This document shows positions 1 through 10,900 of a stretch of DNA of 64,000 bases, in pieces. Numbering within the stretch: position 1 is the stretch's first letter; every line of letters begins with the position of its first letter. Under the pieces are notes generated by a model that had not been told where the DNA came from, did no database searches, and saw nothing but the letters and a program-made list of their open reading frames with translations. The stretch is from Marinimicrococcus sp033875255 (GTDB lineage Bacteria; Pseudomonadota; Alphaproteobacteria; Geminicoccales; Geminicoccaceae): contig JAWZSN010000011.1 in NCBI GenBank assembly GCA_033875255.1, forward strand, positions 96,722 to 160,721, in the 5' to 3' direction. Both the position numbers and the translations under genes were made by a program.

Positions 1-1
1 C

Positions 2-412
2 GCGCATGGCGCGCTGTTCGCCAACGCGTTGCTTTCGGCGACCATCCTGCCGGGCACCTCGGAGGCGATGATGCTGGCGCTCGTCCTGGGCGGCCGCGAC
101 CCAACCGGCCTGTGGCTGGCGGCCACGCTCGGCAACGTGACGGGATCGACGATCAACTGGTGGCTGGGGCGCTCGGCCCTGCGCTGGCAGGAGCGGCGCT
201 GGTTCCCGGTCCGGCACGAGCGCCTCGCCAGGGCGCAGGGCTGGTTCGCCCGCTTCGGCTGGCCGCTGCTGCTGCTTTCCTGGCTGCCGGTGGTCGGCGA
301 CGCCTTCACGCTGGCGGCCGGCACCCTGCGAATGCGGCTGGCGCCGTTTCTGCTGCTCGTGGCCATCGGCAAGGGGGCGCGCTACGCGCTGCTCGCCGGG
401 CTCGCCGCCTGA
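2..412 (+). CDS. YqaA-family inner-membrane protein (5' end outside window)
   Basis: The frame is open to the left window edge, so the true start lies outside; what remains is about 136 residues ending in TGA. The visible part has the conserved opening LSATILPGTSE, the segment GNVTGSTINWWLGR, a tryptophan/arginine-rich cytoplasmic stretch, and the closing LLLSWLPVVGDAFTLAAG, in the same order as E. coli YqaA, a small SNARE-associated/DedA-like membrane protein of unknown role. At least three hydrophobic segments are visible. Family assignment is strong from motif order; function is not known for the family. It reads toward the hypothetical gene at 521, with about 110 bp between them. Confidence 0.85.
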   Translation, partial: AHGALFANALLSATILPGTSEAMMLALVLGGRDPTGLWLAATLGNVTGSTINWWLGRSALRWQERRWFPVRHERLARAQGWFARFGWPLLLLSWLPVVGDAFTLAAGTLRMRLAPFLLLVAIGKGARYALLAGLAA

Positions 413-520
413 GCCGAGCCGCCTGGAGCGTGACCGGCCAAGCAGGCGGCGGCCTGTCACGCGGCGGGCAGCGATGGTATGGGTGCGTGATCGGTTGTTT
501 GGTAGCCACTGGCGGGGGCA

Positions 521-994
521 ATGGCGGGAAGCGTGATCGCGTGGGAGCGGATCGGAGAGCTGGGCGAGCTGCGGGGCTTCGTCAGGGAAGGACCGCCGCC
601 GCACTACGCTTTCGAGATCCTCCAGGACGAGGACGGGCGCGCCTGGACGCTGCGCGTCCCGCTGGCCCAGGATGCGAGCCTGCGCCGCGTGCTGGCGGCA
701 GTCGCGGGGCGGCTGCAGCACCTCCACGATATCGAGCCCGACGAGGAAGGCTGCCGCCGGCTGGCGGGCGAGCTGCTGGGTGGCGAGGACGAGCTGGTGG
801 CGCTGGTCATGAGCGGGCAGGGCCAGGAGCGCTTCGCGCTGTGGCGCCGCGAGCGTCTCGGCAGCGGCTGGAGCTGGACGCTCGACGTGGTCTTCGCCCC
901 GCTCGGCGACGCGGCCGAGCTTTGCCGGCTCATCGAGGCGGCGCTCGCCCAGGCCCGCGAGCAGATGCGCACCGGCACCCTGCCGCAGGGTTGA
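521..994 (+). CDS. Hypothetical protein, 157 aa
   Basis: A 157-residue soluble, acidic protein with no signal peptide and no membrane segment. Codon third positions are strongly G/C as in the neighbouring real genes, whereas the opposing minus-strand frame has a serine/arginine-rich composition typical of an antisense shadow, so this strand is preferred. The N-terminal half (FEILQDEDGRAWTLRVPL) looks like beta-strand pairs and the C-terminal third is helical with alternating acidic and alanine residues. It ends 48 bp before the convergent sufT stop. No family recognised; expressed status is inferred only from composition. Confidence 0.6.
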   Translation: MAGSVIAWERIGELGELRGFVREGPPPHYAFEILQDEDGRAWTLRVPLAQDASLRRVLAAVAGRLQHLHDIEPDEEGCRRLAGELLGGEDELVALVMSGQGQERFALWRRERLGSGWSWTLDVVFAPLGDAAELCRLIEAALAQAREQMRTGTLPQG

Positions 995-1042
995 GCCGCA
1001 GAAATCCGGCGACAGCGGCGCCGCGGACCCCGCCGCCACTTC

Positions 1043-1435
1043 TCAGTAGATCATGCCGAGCTCGAGCTGGGCTTCCTCGGTCATCATCGACGGATGCCAG
1101 GGAGGATCCCAGACGATGCTGACCCGACACTCCTTCGCCCCTTCGACGGCGCGGACCTTGCTCTCGACCTCGCCCGGCAGCGTCTCCGCCACCGGGCAGT
1201 TCGGCGAGGTCAGGGTCATGTCGACGAGCACGGTGTTGTCGTCCTCGACATCGACCTTGTAGATCAGGCCGAGCTCGTAGATGTTCACCGGGATCTCGGG
1301 ATCATAGATGGTCTTGAGCGCCTCGACGATGCGCTCGCCGAGCTCTTGCACCTCGGCCAGCCGCGCCTTGTCGACCTGCTGGTCGTCCGCCTCGATGATG
1401 GCGGCGGCGCGGTCCACCGCTCCTTCCTGCGACAT
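1043..1435 (-). CDS. sufT: SufT-type DUF59 (MIP18-like) Fe-S assembly protein
   Basis: The 130-residue protein carries the DUF59/MIP18 core: the KTIYDPEIPVNIYELGLIYK segment near residues 40-59, then the TSPNCPVAETLP loop with the single conserved cysteine and a C-terminal SIVWDPPWHPSMM motif. Proteins of this family assist maturation of Fe-S proteins and, when encoded last in a SUF operon, are called SufT. Here it is the last gene of the minus-strand operon, 11 bp after sufS. The ATG at 1435 (MSQEG) is chosen because it follows the sufS stop directly; longer in-frame extensions run through sufS in another frame. An alternative name is PaaD-like DUF59 protein, but the context favours SufT. 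Confidence 0.93.
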   Translation of the reverse strand: MSQEGAVDRAAAIIEADDQQVDKARLAEVQELGERIVEALKTIYDPEIPVNIYELGLIYKVDVEDDNTVLVDMTLTSPNCPVAETLPGEVESKVRAVEGAKECRVSIVWDPPWHPSMMTEEAQLELGMIY

Positions 1436-1446
1436 CGTCCTCTTCC

Positions 1447-2700
1447 CTACGCGAACATGGCCTGGGCGCGCTGCAGCGCGTCCACGAAGGCGTCGACATC
1501 CTGGGTGGTGTTGTAGACCCCGAAGGAGGCGCGCGCCGAGGCCGCCAGCCCCAGCCGCTCGTGCAGCGGCATGGCGCAGTGGTGGCCGGTGCGGATGGCG
1601 ATCCCGTCGAGATCGAGCATCGTGCCCACGTCCTGCGGATGCACGCCCTCGACGGCGAACGCAAGGACGCTGCACTTCTCCGGGGCGGTGCCGATGAGCC
1701 GCACGCCCTCGATCTCGCTCATCGCGCGCGTGGCGTACGCCAGAAGCTCGCCCTCGTGGCGCTCGATCGCCTCGAGCCCGACCTCCTCCAGCCAGTCCAC
1801 GGCGCGCCCCAGCGCCACCGCACCGGCGATGTCGGGGGTCCCGGCCTCGAAGCGGAAGGGGATCTCGTTGAAGGTGGTGCCGTCGAACGAGACCCGCTCG
1901 ATCATGTCGCCGCCGCCCTGCCAGGGGCGCATTGCCTCGAGCCGCTCGGCACGGCCCCAGAGCACGCCCAGCCCGCTGGGCCCGTACATCTTGTGGCCGG
2001 AGAAGGCGATGAAGTCGGCGCCGAGCGCCTGCACGTCCACCGGACGGTGCTGCACCGCCTGGGCGGCGTCCAGCATCACCGGCACGCCCTTCTTCCGCGC
2101 CGCCTCGATCACCGCCTCCACCGGGTTGACCGTGCCCAGGACGTTGGAGATCCAGGCCAGCGAGATGAACCGGGTGCGCGAGGTGATGCGCTCGAGGAAG
2201 GCGTCGAGCAGCAGCTCGCCCGAGTCCGTGATGGGCGCCGCCACCACCTTCGCACCGGTCTCCCCGGCCACGAGCTGCCAGGGCACGATGTTGGCGTGGT
2301 GCTCCATCTCGGTGACGAGGATCTCGTCGCCGGGGGCGAGCAGCGGCCTCACGAAGCTCTGCGCCACGAGGTTGATGGCCTCGGTGGCGTTGCGGGTGAA
2401 GACGATCTCCCGCCAGTCGGCGGCACCCACGAAGCGCTGCAGCTTGCGCCGCGCCTCGTCGTGCAGGGCGGTGGCCCGCTGGCTGAGCTCGTAGATGCCG
2501 CGGTGGATGTTGGCGTAGTCCTGCTCGTAGAACCGCTTGAGCTCGTCGATCACGCAGGCCGGCTTTTGGGTGCTGGCCGCGCTGTCGAGATAGACGAGCG
2601 GCCGCCCCTGCATCTTGGTCCGCAGGATCGGGAACTGCGCCCGGATCGCCTCGACGTCCAGGGCGCGCGCGGAGCTCGGGAGGACCGTCGCCTGGTTCAC
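1447..2700 (-). CDS. sufS: Cysteine desulfurase SufS
   Basis: A 417-residue class V aminotransferase that removes sulfur from cysteine for cluster assembly. The PLP lysine lies in SGHKMYGPSG at Lys237, with EMEHHANIVPW and the DAAQAVQH aspartate upstream. The persulfide cysteine is Cys375 in RTGHHCAMP, the arrangement of SufS (group II) rather than IscS. The start is GTG at 2700, whose GTGA overlaps the sufD stop by 4 bp, indicating translational coupling. No SufE or SufU partner is seen in the operon, so the sulfur acceptor must be elsewhere or SufBCD-direct (inference). Confidence 0.95.
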   Translation of the reverse strand: MNQATVLPSSARALDVEAIRAQFPILRTKMQGRPLVYLDSAASTQKPACVIDELKRFYEQDYANIHRGIYELSQRATALHDEARRKLQRFVGAADWREIVFTRNATEAINLVAQSFVRPLLAPGDEILVTEMEHHANIVPWQLVAGETGAKVVAAPITDSGELLLDAFLERITSRTRFISLAWISNVLGTVNPVEAVIEAARKKGVPVMLDAAQAVQHRPVDVQALGADFIAFSGHKMYGPSGLGVLWGRAERLEAMRPWQGGGDMIERVSFDGTTFNEIPFRFEAGTPDIAGAVALGRAVDWLEEVGLEAIERHEGELLAYATRAMSEIEGVRLIGTAPEKCSVLAFAVEGVHPQDVGTMLDLDGIAIRTGHHCAMPLHERLGLAASARASFGVYNTTQDVDAFVDALQRAQAMFA

Positions 2701-4028
2701 AGCATCTCCTTGAGGGCAGCACCGCCCGGCAGCCGGGCGAGGGCCGCCCGCTGGGCCTGCTTGCGCAGCGTCTCGTCCTTGAAGCGCTCGAACAGCTCCG
2801 CCGCGAAGGCATAGGTCAAGATGCTCTCCGCCTTGTCGCGCGGCAGGCCGCGGGAGCGCAGGTAGAAGAGCTGGCGGGCGTCCAGATCGCCGCAGGTCGC
2901 ACCGTGGCTGCACTTCACGTCGTCGGCATAGATCTCCAGCTCCGGCTTGCTGTCGATCTGCGCGTCGTCGGTGAGCAGGAGATTGTTGTTCGACTGGAAG
3001 GCATTGGTCCGCTGCGCCGCCTGTGCCACCAGGATCTTGCCGGCGAAGGCCGCCCGGCTGCTTCCGTCGACGATGCCCTTGTAGGCCTGGTCGGAGTGGC
3101 TGTCGGGGGCCAGATGGCGGATGCGGATGGCGGTGTCGACATGCTCGCGTCCCGCCGTCATGTAGACGCCGTTGAGCAGGCACTCGATGTGCGAGCCTTC
3201 GAGCCGCGCGTCGATCTCGTTGCGTACCAGGCCGCCGCCGAGGATCGCCACCGTCTGGTCGAGCCGGGCGCGGTCCTGCAGCACCGTGTCGAGCCGTCCG
3301 ATATGGGTCATCGCGTCGTCGAGAACCATGAGACGGTCATGCTCGAGCACCGCATCGGCGTCCAGCTCGATGCGCATCACCTCGTTGGTCAGGCAGTGGC
3401 CGGGACGCAGCGCCGCGTGCGTCTCGATCAGGCGCAGGCGCGCCCCCTTGCCGAGCCGCACGACGCAGCGCGGGTGGCTCATCACCGCGCTCTCCTGCCC
3501 CACGGTGAGGAACAGGAGCTGTACCGGCGCCTCGACCGCGACCCCGTCGGGAACCTCGATCCAGGCGCCCGAGCGGGTGAAGGCGGCATTGAGCGCCTCG
3601 AATCCGACATCGTCGTCGGCCGGCGCCAGCGCTGCCGCGACCCTGGCCGGATCGCGCTCGATCATCTGCGCGAGATCGGCCACCACCACGCCGGCGGGCA
3701 GGCCCTTCACGTGGCTCAGCTGCGGCAGAAGGTGGCCGTTCACGAAGATCAGCCGCCGCGCCTGCGGCCCGCCAGCCAGATGCGCCGAGACGTCGTTGAG
3801 GCCGACATCGACCCGCGGCGCCAGCGCCATCGGCTGGTTCGTCGCGCGGGCGACGTTGGTGTATTTCCAGGCCTCGACCCGGGTGGTGGGGAAACCGAGC
3901 GCGCTGAAGCGCTCGAAGCTGCCCTCGCGGGTGCTCGCCATCACGCCAGCGCCGGGCAGGCTGCCCTTCACACCGCCGAACAGCTCGGCGAACGCCGGAT
4001 GGGGCTCGATCCTCTTCGCCGCGACCAT
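2697..4028 (-). CDS. sufD: SufD, Fe-S scaffold complex subunit
   Basis: The 443-residue protein is a SufB/SufD-family beta-helix protein. It shows the SufD N-terminal helix with TTRVEAWKYTN (residues ~48-58) and the C-terminal signature CSHGATCGDLDARQLFYLRSRG, which carries the conserved histidine and cysteine that face SufB. SufD pairs with SufB and SufC in the SufBC2D scaffold, helping iron entry. It starts at an ATG 20 bp downstream of the sufC stop and overlaps the sufS GTG. It is about 20 residues longer than E. coli SufD, within the normal range. Confidence 0.95.
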   Translation of the reverse strand: MVAAKRIEPHPAFAELFGGVKGSLPGAGVMASTREGSFERFSALGFPTTRVEAWKYTNVARATNQPMALAPRVDVGLNDVSAHLAGGPQARRLIFVNGHLLPQLSHVKGLPAGVVVADLAQMIERDPARVAAALAPADDDVGFEALNAAFTRSGAWIEVPDGVAVEAPVQLLFLTVGQESAVMSHPRCVVRLGKGARLRLIETHAALRPGHCLTNEVMRIELDADAVLEHDRLMVLDDAMTHIGRLDTVLQDRARLDQTVAILGGGLVRNEIDARLEGSHIECLLNGVYMTAGREHVDTAIRIRHLAPDSHSDQAYKGIVDGSSRAAFAGKILVAQAAQRTNAFQSNNNLLLTDDAQIDSKPELEIYADDVKCSHGATCGDLDARQLFYLRSRGLPRDKAESILTYAFAAELFERFKDETLRKQAQRAALARLPGGAALKEML

Positions 4029-4048
4029 CGCCTTGCTCCTCTCCTGCC

Positions 4049-4804
<756 letters not shown>

Positions 4805-4875
4805 CACGCTCTCCTGGCGGCCGCGCCGGGACGCGGCCGGCCCTTCCCGTTCCTTGTCCGCCGATCCCTGGCCGG

Positions 4876-6320
<1,445 letters not shown>

Positions 6321-6324
<4 letters not shown>

Positions 6325-6875
6325 CCCACTCCAAACCTGTTCTTGCCGTCGGAACCCTGCCGTTCCGAGGACCGCCCCATGGATTCCGGCACCGGTCCCC
6401 CGGCCGCCCGTCCCGCTCCCACCCGCTCCGCCGCCGACCGCTCTTCGGCCGAGAGGAACGCTGCGGGAATGGTGTACGCCATCTCCGCCACGCTGATCCC
6501 GTCGAGCGCATGGCGGATCGCGTGGTTGATCTTCCGCCAGTTCGAGCGCGCGGGGCATAGATCCTCGATCCCGCATAGCTCGGCATGGCCCGGCTCGATG
6601 CAGCTGGTGAGCGCGATCGGCCCGTCCAGCGCCTCGATCACCTCGGCCACGCTGATGGCGCCCGGATCGCGCGCCAGCCCGTAGCCGCCATGCGCACCGC
6701 GGTGCGACACCAAAAGCTCGGCGCGCACCAGGTGCTTCAATATCTTGCTCACGGTCGGTTGCGGCACCTGGGTCGCCACCGCCACCTCGGGCGCCGCCTG
6801 CTGCCGGTCGCCGGCGCGCGCGAGATGGGTGATGATGACGATGCCGTAATCGGCGAGCTTGCTGAGCCGGATCAC
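6321..6875 (-). CDS. Rrf2/IscR-family regulator of the SUF operon
   Basis: The 184-residue protein begins MIRLSKLADYG and has an N-terminal winged helix (QVPQPTVSKILKHLVRAELL recognition region), the HRGAHGGYGLARDP wing, and three cysteines, Cys92, Cys101 and Cys107, that match the [2Fe-2S] ligands of IscR-type sensors in place, with spacing Cx8Cx5C. It fits the 'SUF system regulator' subgroup of Rrf2 proteins. The GTG at 6875 is chosen because of a GGAGGAAAC ribosome site just upstream. It is the first gene of the operon and overlaps sufB, so autoregulation by cluster status is likely. The last ~45 residues are low-complexity (Ser/Gly/Ala). Confidence 0.92.
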
Positions 6876-6904
6876 GTTTCCTCCGGGCTTGCGCCACGGA
6901 TCCT

Positions 6905-6933
6905 CAAATAGTACCGAAACGGTCCGCTTTCAA
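6905..6933 (-). promoter_or_regulatory. Candidate promoter/operator of the suf operon
   Basis: Read on the minus strand there is TTGAAA (6933-6928), a 17-bp spacer and TATTTG (6910-6905), 30 bp before the GTG start of the regulator. The spacer contains the inverted repeat ACCG-AAA-CGGT (6913-6923). A dyad between -35 and -10 is a common place for a repressor site, so this could be where the Rrf2 protein binds. The promoter is inferred from sequence only; the -10 is weak apart from its TAT. Confidence 0.4.
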
Positions 6934-7043
6934 TGGCCTTCGCCGCGGCCCGGCAGGACGGATCGCCGCGCCTCTTTACGTTGTCTTCACGCCTCTCGGC
7001 TAGTCTCGGCGACATTCGCGATGATTGCGGCGCGGGGGCGGCC

Positions 7044-7844
7044 ATGGGGACGATGTCGTCGAGGATCACGGGCTGGTGGGCATTGCCGGGCGGCGCGCGT
7101 CCCGCACCCTCGCTGCGGCTCTTCGTGCCGCATCTCCTGCCCCGGCTCGGGCGCGAGGGCCGCACGCTGGGCATGGTCATGCTGGTGCCGGTCTTCCTCC
7201 TGCCGGCGGTCGGCAGCGGCGGCGACATCGCGACGCTGCTGGTGGGCGCCGCTTCCTTTCTGATGCTCTGCGCCGCAACGCTGGCCCTGCACGCCGAGGA
7301 GCGGCTCGCCGGCAGCCTCGCCTCCGGCCTGGGCCTGGCCCTGGCCAGCCTCTTCGGCCCGGGCATTCTTCTTCTGGCCCTGCTCTATCTGGCGCTGACG
7401 GCGCTGCGGCTGGCCCTGCCCTCGCCCTCGGGCCTCGTCGATCTGCTGCTCGGTGGCCTCGCCCTCATGGTGGTCCTGGACGCCGCCTTCATCCTCCTGT
7501 GGCTCGAGCGAAGCCCCGCCTTCCTGCTGTTCGGCGGCCTGCTCGGCCTGTTCTTGACGGTCGAGGAGCGCCACGTGCCGGCAGGCCTCGGCCCGCGCGA
7601 GGCGCGGCTGGCGCTGAGCGCGCTCCTGCTCGGCAGCTACATGGCGCTGCTGGTCGCCGATCCCCTGCTGGCGCCGCACGCCCACACGATGGCCAGCCTC
7701 AGCGTACCGCTGCTGGCGGCAGTGCTGCTGCGCGCGTGCCGGCACGCGCCGGCCGCAGGCGGGGCCGACCGGCCGCTGATCCTGGGGCTCGCCGCCTGGG
7801 CCCTGCTGATGACCGTGGCGCTCGAGGGCCTGCCGGGATTTTAG
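7044..7844 (+). CDS. Polytopic membrane protein of unknown function
   Basis: A 266-residue protein made almost wholly of hydrophobic segments: eight or nine predicted membrane helices, including MVMLVPVFLLPAV, LLVGAASFLMLCAATLAL, LLALLYLALTALRLAL and LLGGLALMVVLDAAFILLW. There is no recognisable catalytic or transport motif. The ATG at 7044 is chosen because it follows a G-rich stretch; the frame stays open upstream to 6933, but that would place coding sequence over the intergenic promoter zone of the divergent suf operon. It lies between suf and the CoA transferase, codirectional with the latter and 123 bp before it. I do not recognise the family. Confidence 0.65.
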   Translation: MGTMSSRITGWWALPGGARPAPSLRLFVPHLLPRLGREGRTLGMVMLVPVFLLPAVGSGGDIATLLVGAASFLMLCAATLALHAEERLAGSLASGLGLALASLFGPGILLLALLYLALTALRLALPSPSGLVDLLLGGLALMVVLDAAFILLWLERSPAFLLFGGLLGLFLTVEERHVPAGLGPREARLALSALLLGSYMALLVADPLLAPHAHTMASLSVPLLAAVLLRACRHAPAAGGADRPLILGLAAWALLMTVALEGLPGF

Positions 7845-7967
7845 GAGCGCCGCCGGCTCAACGCCGGCGGGCCGATCTGCTAGAGAGGTGAGCCATATGC
7901 GGAGCCCCGGCCCGTGCCGGCCGGGCGTGCGCCATCGCTACCGCCGCCGGCAGAGGAGCCCTCTTCC

Positions 7968-9206
7968 ATGACGACCGCCATGCCCGCCGCCATGTCGCTC
8001 GAGGGGGTGCGGGTGCTCGATCTCACCCGCATCCTCGCGGGTCCCACCTGCACGCAGCTTCTGGGCGATCTCGGCGCCGACGTGATCAAGATCGAGCGGC
8101 CGGGCGAGGGCGACGACACCCGCAAGTGGGGACCACCCTATGTCGCCGACAAGGATGGCGGCCCGACCCGCGAGAGCGCCTACTATCTCGCCGCCAACCG
8201 CAACAAGCGCTCGCTTGCCGTCGACATCGCGCAGCCGGAGGGGCAGGCGCTGGTCCGCCGGCTGCTGGCGCAGTGCGACGTGCTGGTCGAGAACTTCAAG
8301 GTCGGCGGCCTCGAGAGATACGGGCTCGACCATCAAAGCCTGCGAGCCAGCCATCCGGGGCTGGTCTACTGCTCGATCACCGGCTTCGGCCAGACCGGCC
8401 CCTATGCGCCGCGCGCCGGCTACGACTATCTGGCGCAGGGCTATGGCGGGATCATGAGCATCACCGGCGCGCCCGACGGCGAGCCCATGAAGGTGGGCGT
8501 GGGCATCGCCGACGTGATGTGCGGCATGTACGCGGCGGTGGGCATCCTGGCGGCCCTGCGCCACCGCGACCGCACCGGCGAGGGCCAGCATATCGACATG
8601 TCGCTGCTCGACAGCCAGGTGGCATGGCTGGTCAACGAGGGCACCAACTACCTGCTCTCGGGCCGGGTGCCGCGCCGGCTCGGCAACGAGCATCCCAACA
8701 TCGTGCCCTACAAATTGTTCGACAGCAGCGACGGGCAGGTCCTGCTGGCGATCGGCAATGACGGTCAGTTCCGCCGCTGGTGCGCCTTCGCGGCGGCGCC
8801 GGCGCTGGCCGAGGACCCGCGCTTCGCCAGCAACCCGCTCAGGGTGCAAAACCGCGACGAGCTCTATGCGCTGATGGCGGGGATCGTCCGGACACGGACG
8901 ACGCGCGAATGGGTGGACGGCCTGGCGGAGCTCGGCGTGCCCTGCGGCCCGGTCAACACGCTCGACAAGGTGTTCGAGGACCCGCAGGTGCAAGCCCGCG
9001 GCATGCGCATCGAGATGGCCCACCCGCAGGCCGGATCGGGCACCGTCCCGCTGATTGCCAATCCCATCAAGATGAGCGGCACCCCGCCCGCCTACCGGAT
9101 GGCCCCACCAGTCCTGGGCCAGCATACCGAGGAGCTCCTGCACGAGCTGCTGGACCTTCCCGACGAGGAGATCGCGGCCTTGCGCCAGCAGGGCGTGATC
9201 GGCTGA
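7968..9206 (+). CDS. CaiB/BaiF-family (class III) CoA transferase
   Basis: The 412-residue protein opens with MSLEGVRVLDLTRILAGP and has DLGADVIKIERPGEGDDTR, the typical family N-terminus. The nucleophile aspartate lies in the GYDYLAQ segment, and the C-terminus has the GVPCGPVNTLDKVFEDPQV block. Class III transferases move CoA between carboxylic acids through an enzyme-bound anhydride; the substrates here cannot be told. The ATG at 7968 has GAGGAG upstream; the open frame continues to 7914 but without family similarity. The gene stands alone, ending about 90 bp before a GC hairpin and 150 bp before an IS element. Confidence 0.9.
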   Translation: MTTAMPAAMSLEGVRVLDLTRILAGPTCTQLLGDLGADVIKIERPGEGDDTRKWGPPYVADKDGGPTRESAYYLAANRNKRSLAVDIAQPEGQALVRRLLAQCDVLVENFKVGGLERYGLDHQSLRASHPGLVYCSITGFGQTGPYAPRAGYDYLAQGYGGIMSITGAPDGEPMKVGVGIADVMCGMYAAVGILAALRHRDRTGEGQHIDMSLLDSQVAWLVNEGTNYLLSGRVPRRLGNEHPNIVPYKLFDSSDGQVLLAIGNDGQFRRWCAFAAAPALAEDPRFASNPLRVQNRDELYALMAGIVRTRTTREWVDGLAELGVPCGPVNTLDKVFEDPQVQARGMRIEMAHPQAGSGTVPLIANPIKMSGTPPAYRMAPPVLGQHTEELLHELLDLPDEEIAALRQQGVIG

Positions 9207-9294
9207 GGCGAGCGCGCCGCGCCGGCATCGTTCCCGCGCTCACGCCAGTCTCGCGCCCTGCCCCGCCGTCAGCCAGGCTCCGGGGGCGGGGACA

Positions 9295-9322
9295 GCGCGG
9301 GGCCGTGGCGGAAGCCCCGCGC
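9295..9322 (+). terminator. GC hairpin after the CoA transferase gene
   Basis: A perfect 9-bp stem, GCGCGGGGC (9295-9303) and GCCCCGCGC (9314-9322), with a 10-nt loop, starts 89 bp after the CoA transferase stop. There is no immediate T run; a T5 tract comes 21 bp later (9343). Reading as a terminator is inferred from position. Confidence 0.35.
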
Positions 9323-9357
9323 GAGACACCGCACGCGGCAAGGTTTTTCTGTTCCTA

Positions 9358-10466
9358 ATATCCTACCGCTACACCCGACAGCTCACGCGGCATACCGGAC
9401 GGTCGGCGGCGAGAAGCAGCTTCTGATCCGCTCCGGCATGCGCTGGATGGTCCGCATCACCGAGCGGATGCCGAACGTCAGCTGGTCCTTGCTGCCGGGC
9501 TGCGGCTTTTGCCGCAGCTGCTGCTTGAGGTCGTTGTCGGGTGTTCGTCGGGGTTGTGCTCGGGCGCGTAGGCGGGGAGGTGGAAGAGCTCGATCTCGCG
9601 CTGGTGCGCGGCTACCCAGGCCTTGACCTTGCGGGCGTGGTGCACCCGGAGGTTGTCGACGATGAAGAAGGCCTTGCCTTTGGTGTCCTTCACCAGGCGG
9701 CGCAGGAAGGTCACGAACAGCCCGGCATTCAAGGTCCCATCGTAGAGCATGAAGCGCCTCAGGCCGCGATTGCTGACGGCCGAGATCATGCTGCCGCCCA
9801 GGCGCCTTGCGTGACGGGTTACGACCGGTCTCCGTCCCCTGGGGGCCCAGCTGCGACCGGTCTTCTCGACGTTGCTGACCTCCGTCTCGTTGCCCCAGTA
9901 GATCACCGCCCCGCGCGCTTGGCCCGGGCGGCGATCGCCGGCCAGGCCCGGATCGCCGCGGGCGAGCGCTCGCGCGCCCGCAAGAGCGGCTTTGCGGGCT
10001 CATCTCCGGCGCCGATGGCCCCAGTGCCGCAGGTAGAGCTGCACCGTCGAGAGGCCGAGCCGGATGCCCAGCCGCATCTCGATCAGATCCCGGACCGCCC
10101 GGGCCGTCCACAAGGCGAAGGGCAGCTTCAGCTGCTCCGGCGACGTGTCGGCGATCCAGCCCTGCACCTGCCGGCCCTGTGCCTCGCTCAGCAGCCCCTT
10201 GCCGTGCCGCGGCGACACCCGCCGCCCGTCCAGCACCCCCGCCTCGCCAAGCTCACGCTGCCGCCTGACCCAGCCGTTCACCGTCTGCCGATGCACCCCG
10301 ACCAGCCGCGCCGCCTCGCTTTGGCTCAGCCGCTCGTGCCCGATCAGCCACAAGGCCCGCCGCCAGTGTCTCCTGCGCCGCCCGCCCGATGCTGCGAAAG
10401 TCCTGCTGCTCCATAGCGAGACGGTCGAACAGAACGGGCTCGTTGTCAGGTAAAATGTTGTGATAT
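9358..10466 (-). mobile_element. IS630-family insertion sequence, degenerate
   Basis: An 1109-bp element bounded by TA dinucleotides at 9356-9357 and 10467-10468, the target duplication typical of IS630. The ends read inward as ATATCCTACCGCTACACCCGA and, on the other strand, ATATCACAACATTTTACCTG, sharing the outer ATATC and an inner ACC-GACA block, about 15 of 25 positions. The single gene inside is a frameshifted IS630 transposase on the minus strand. Both ends surviving means the element arrived by transposition and then decayed in place. Confidence 0.7.
9383..10414 (-). pseudogene. IS630-family transposase, multiply frameshifted
   Basis: Fragments in different frames add up to a full transposase: MEQQDFRSIGRAAQETL at the start (10414), then RALWLIGHERLSQSEAARL with HTH and VLDGRRVSPRHGKGLL, then PLLRARERSPAAIRAW, then IYWGNETEVSNVEKTGRSWAPRG through NLRVHHARKVKAWVA and YAPEHNPDE, and finally NDLKQQLRQKPQPGSKD to the stop at 9383. 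Frame changes fall near 10370, 10010, 9915 and 9540, and about five residues are missing near 9960. The first catalytic aspartate, normally WGDET, reads WGNET. It cannot encode an active enzyme. Confidence 0.8.
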
Positions 10467-10620
10467 TAGCAATATATCCCCGTCCTCCTGCTGGGATGGT
10501 GGAACAGGCGCGCCTCACCTCGATGCGGCGGCGGAAGCCCACCCCGGCAGGATCGCTGGAAGAGGTGAAGATCCGCTGAACGGCCAAGCGTCGGAGCCGA
10601 TTTCCGCCAACGGAGCCGCC

Positions 10621-10670
10621 CAAGGCGCTGCGCGCGGCTGGTTTTTTTGTCTTTCGGGGTTGGCGGCGGC
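10621..10670 (+). repeat. Intergenic repeat module, left arm (copy A)
   Basis: CAAGGCGCTGCGCGCGGC (10621-10638) is followed by TGG, a T7 run and TCTTTCGGGGTTGGCGGCGGCGCC. GGCGCTGC at the start can pair with GCGGCGCC at the end, giving a ~45-nt hairpin with the T-rich part in the loop. The same arrangement recurs at 26096, 29259 and 59041, and inverted at 15851. It lies between the IS630 element and the tandem array. Confidence 0.65.
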
Positions 10671-10693
10671 GCCTGGCGGGGAGGCCATGGAGC

Positions 10694-10817
10694 TCACGCC
10701 TCCGGCACCTGCCCTGCCTTCGTTGGAGCCGGTCGACACGGTCGAGGGCGCCAGCTCGAGGGCAGCGCCGATCGTCCGGGGGCTCGCCCCCGCTGCCGCA
10801 GACCCAACGTCCACGGC
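10694..10817 (-). pseudogene. Possible IS30-type transposase HTH fragment
   Basis: On the minus strand the frame reads AAGASPRTIGAALELAPSTV, close to the helix-turn-helix of IS30 transposases (…GASxRxIAxxLGRAPSTVSRE…), but without the expected RExxRN continuation and with no catalytic domain nearby. If correct, it is a third, very short transposase relic in this gap. The call rests on one ~20-residue motif, so confidence is low. Confidence 0.3.
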
Positions 10818-10900
10818 CGCGCCACCGCCGCCGGCCCCCTCCCACCCGATCCCGAGATTGAATCAGATCTCACGCGTCATGGAATTCCCCGCCGATCCGG

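Noticed and set aside
9478..9906. A 142-codon open frame as an intact small transposase
   Set aside because: It is only the middle part of the IS630 transposase; both N- and C-terminal parts continue in other frames.
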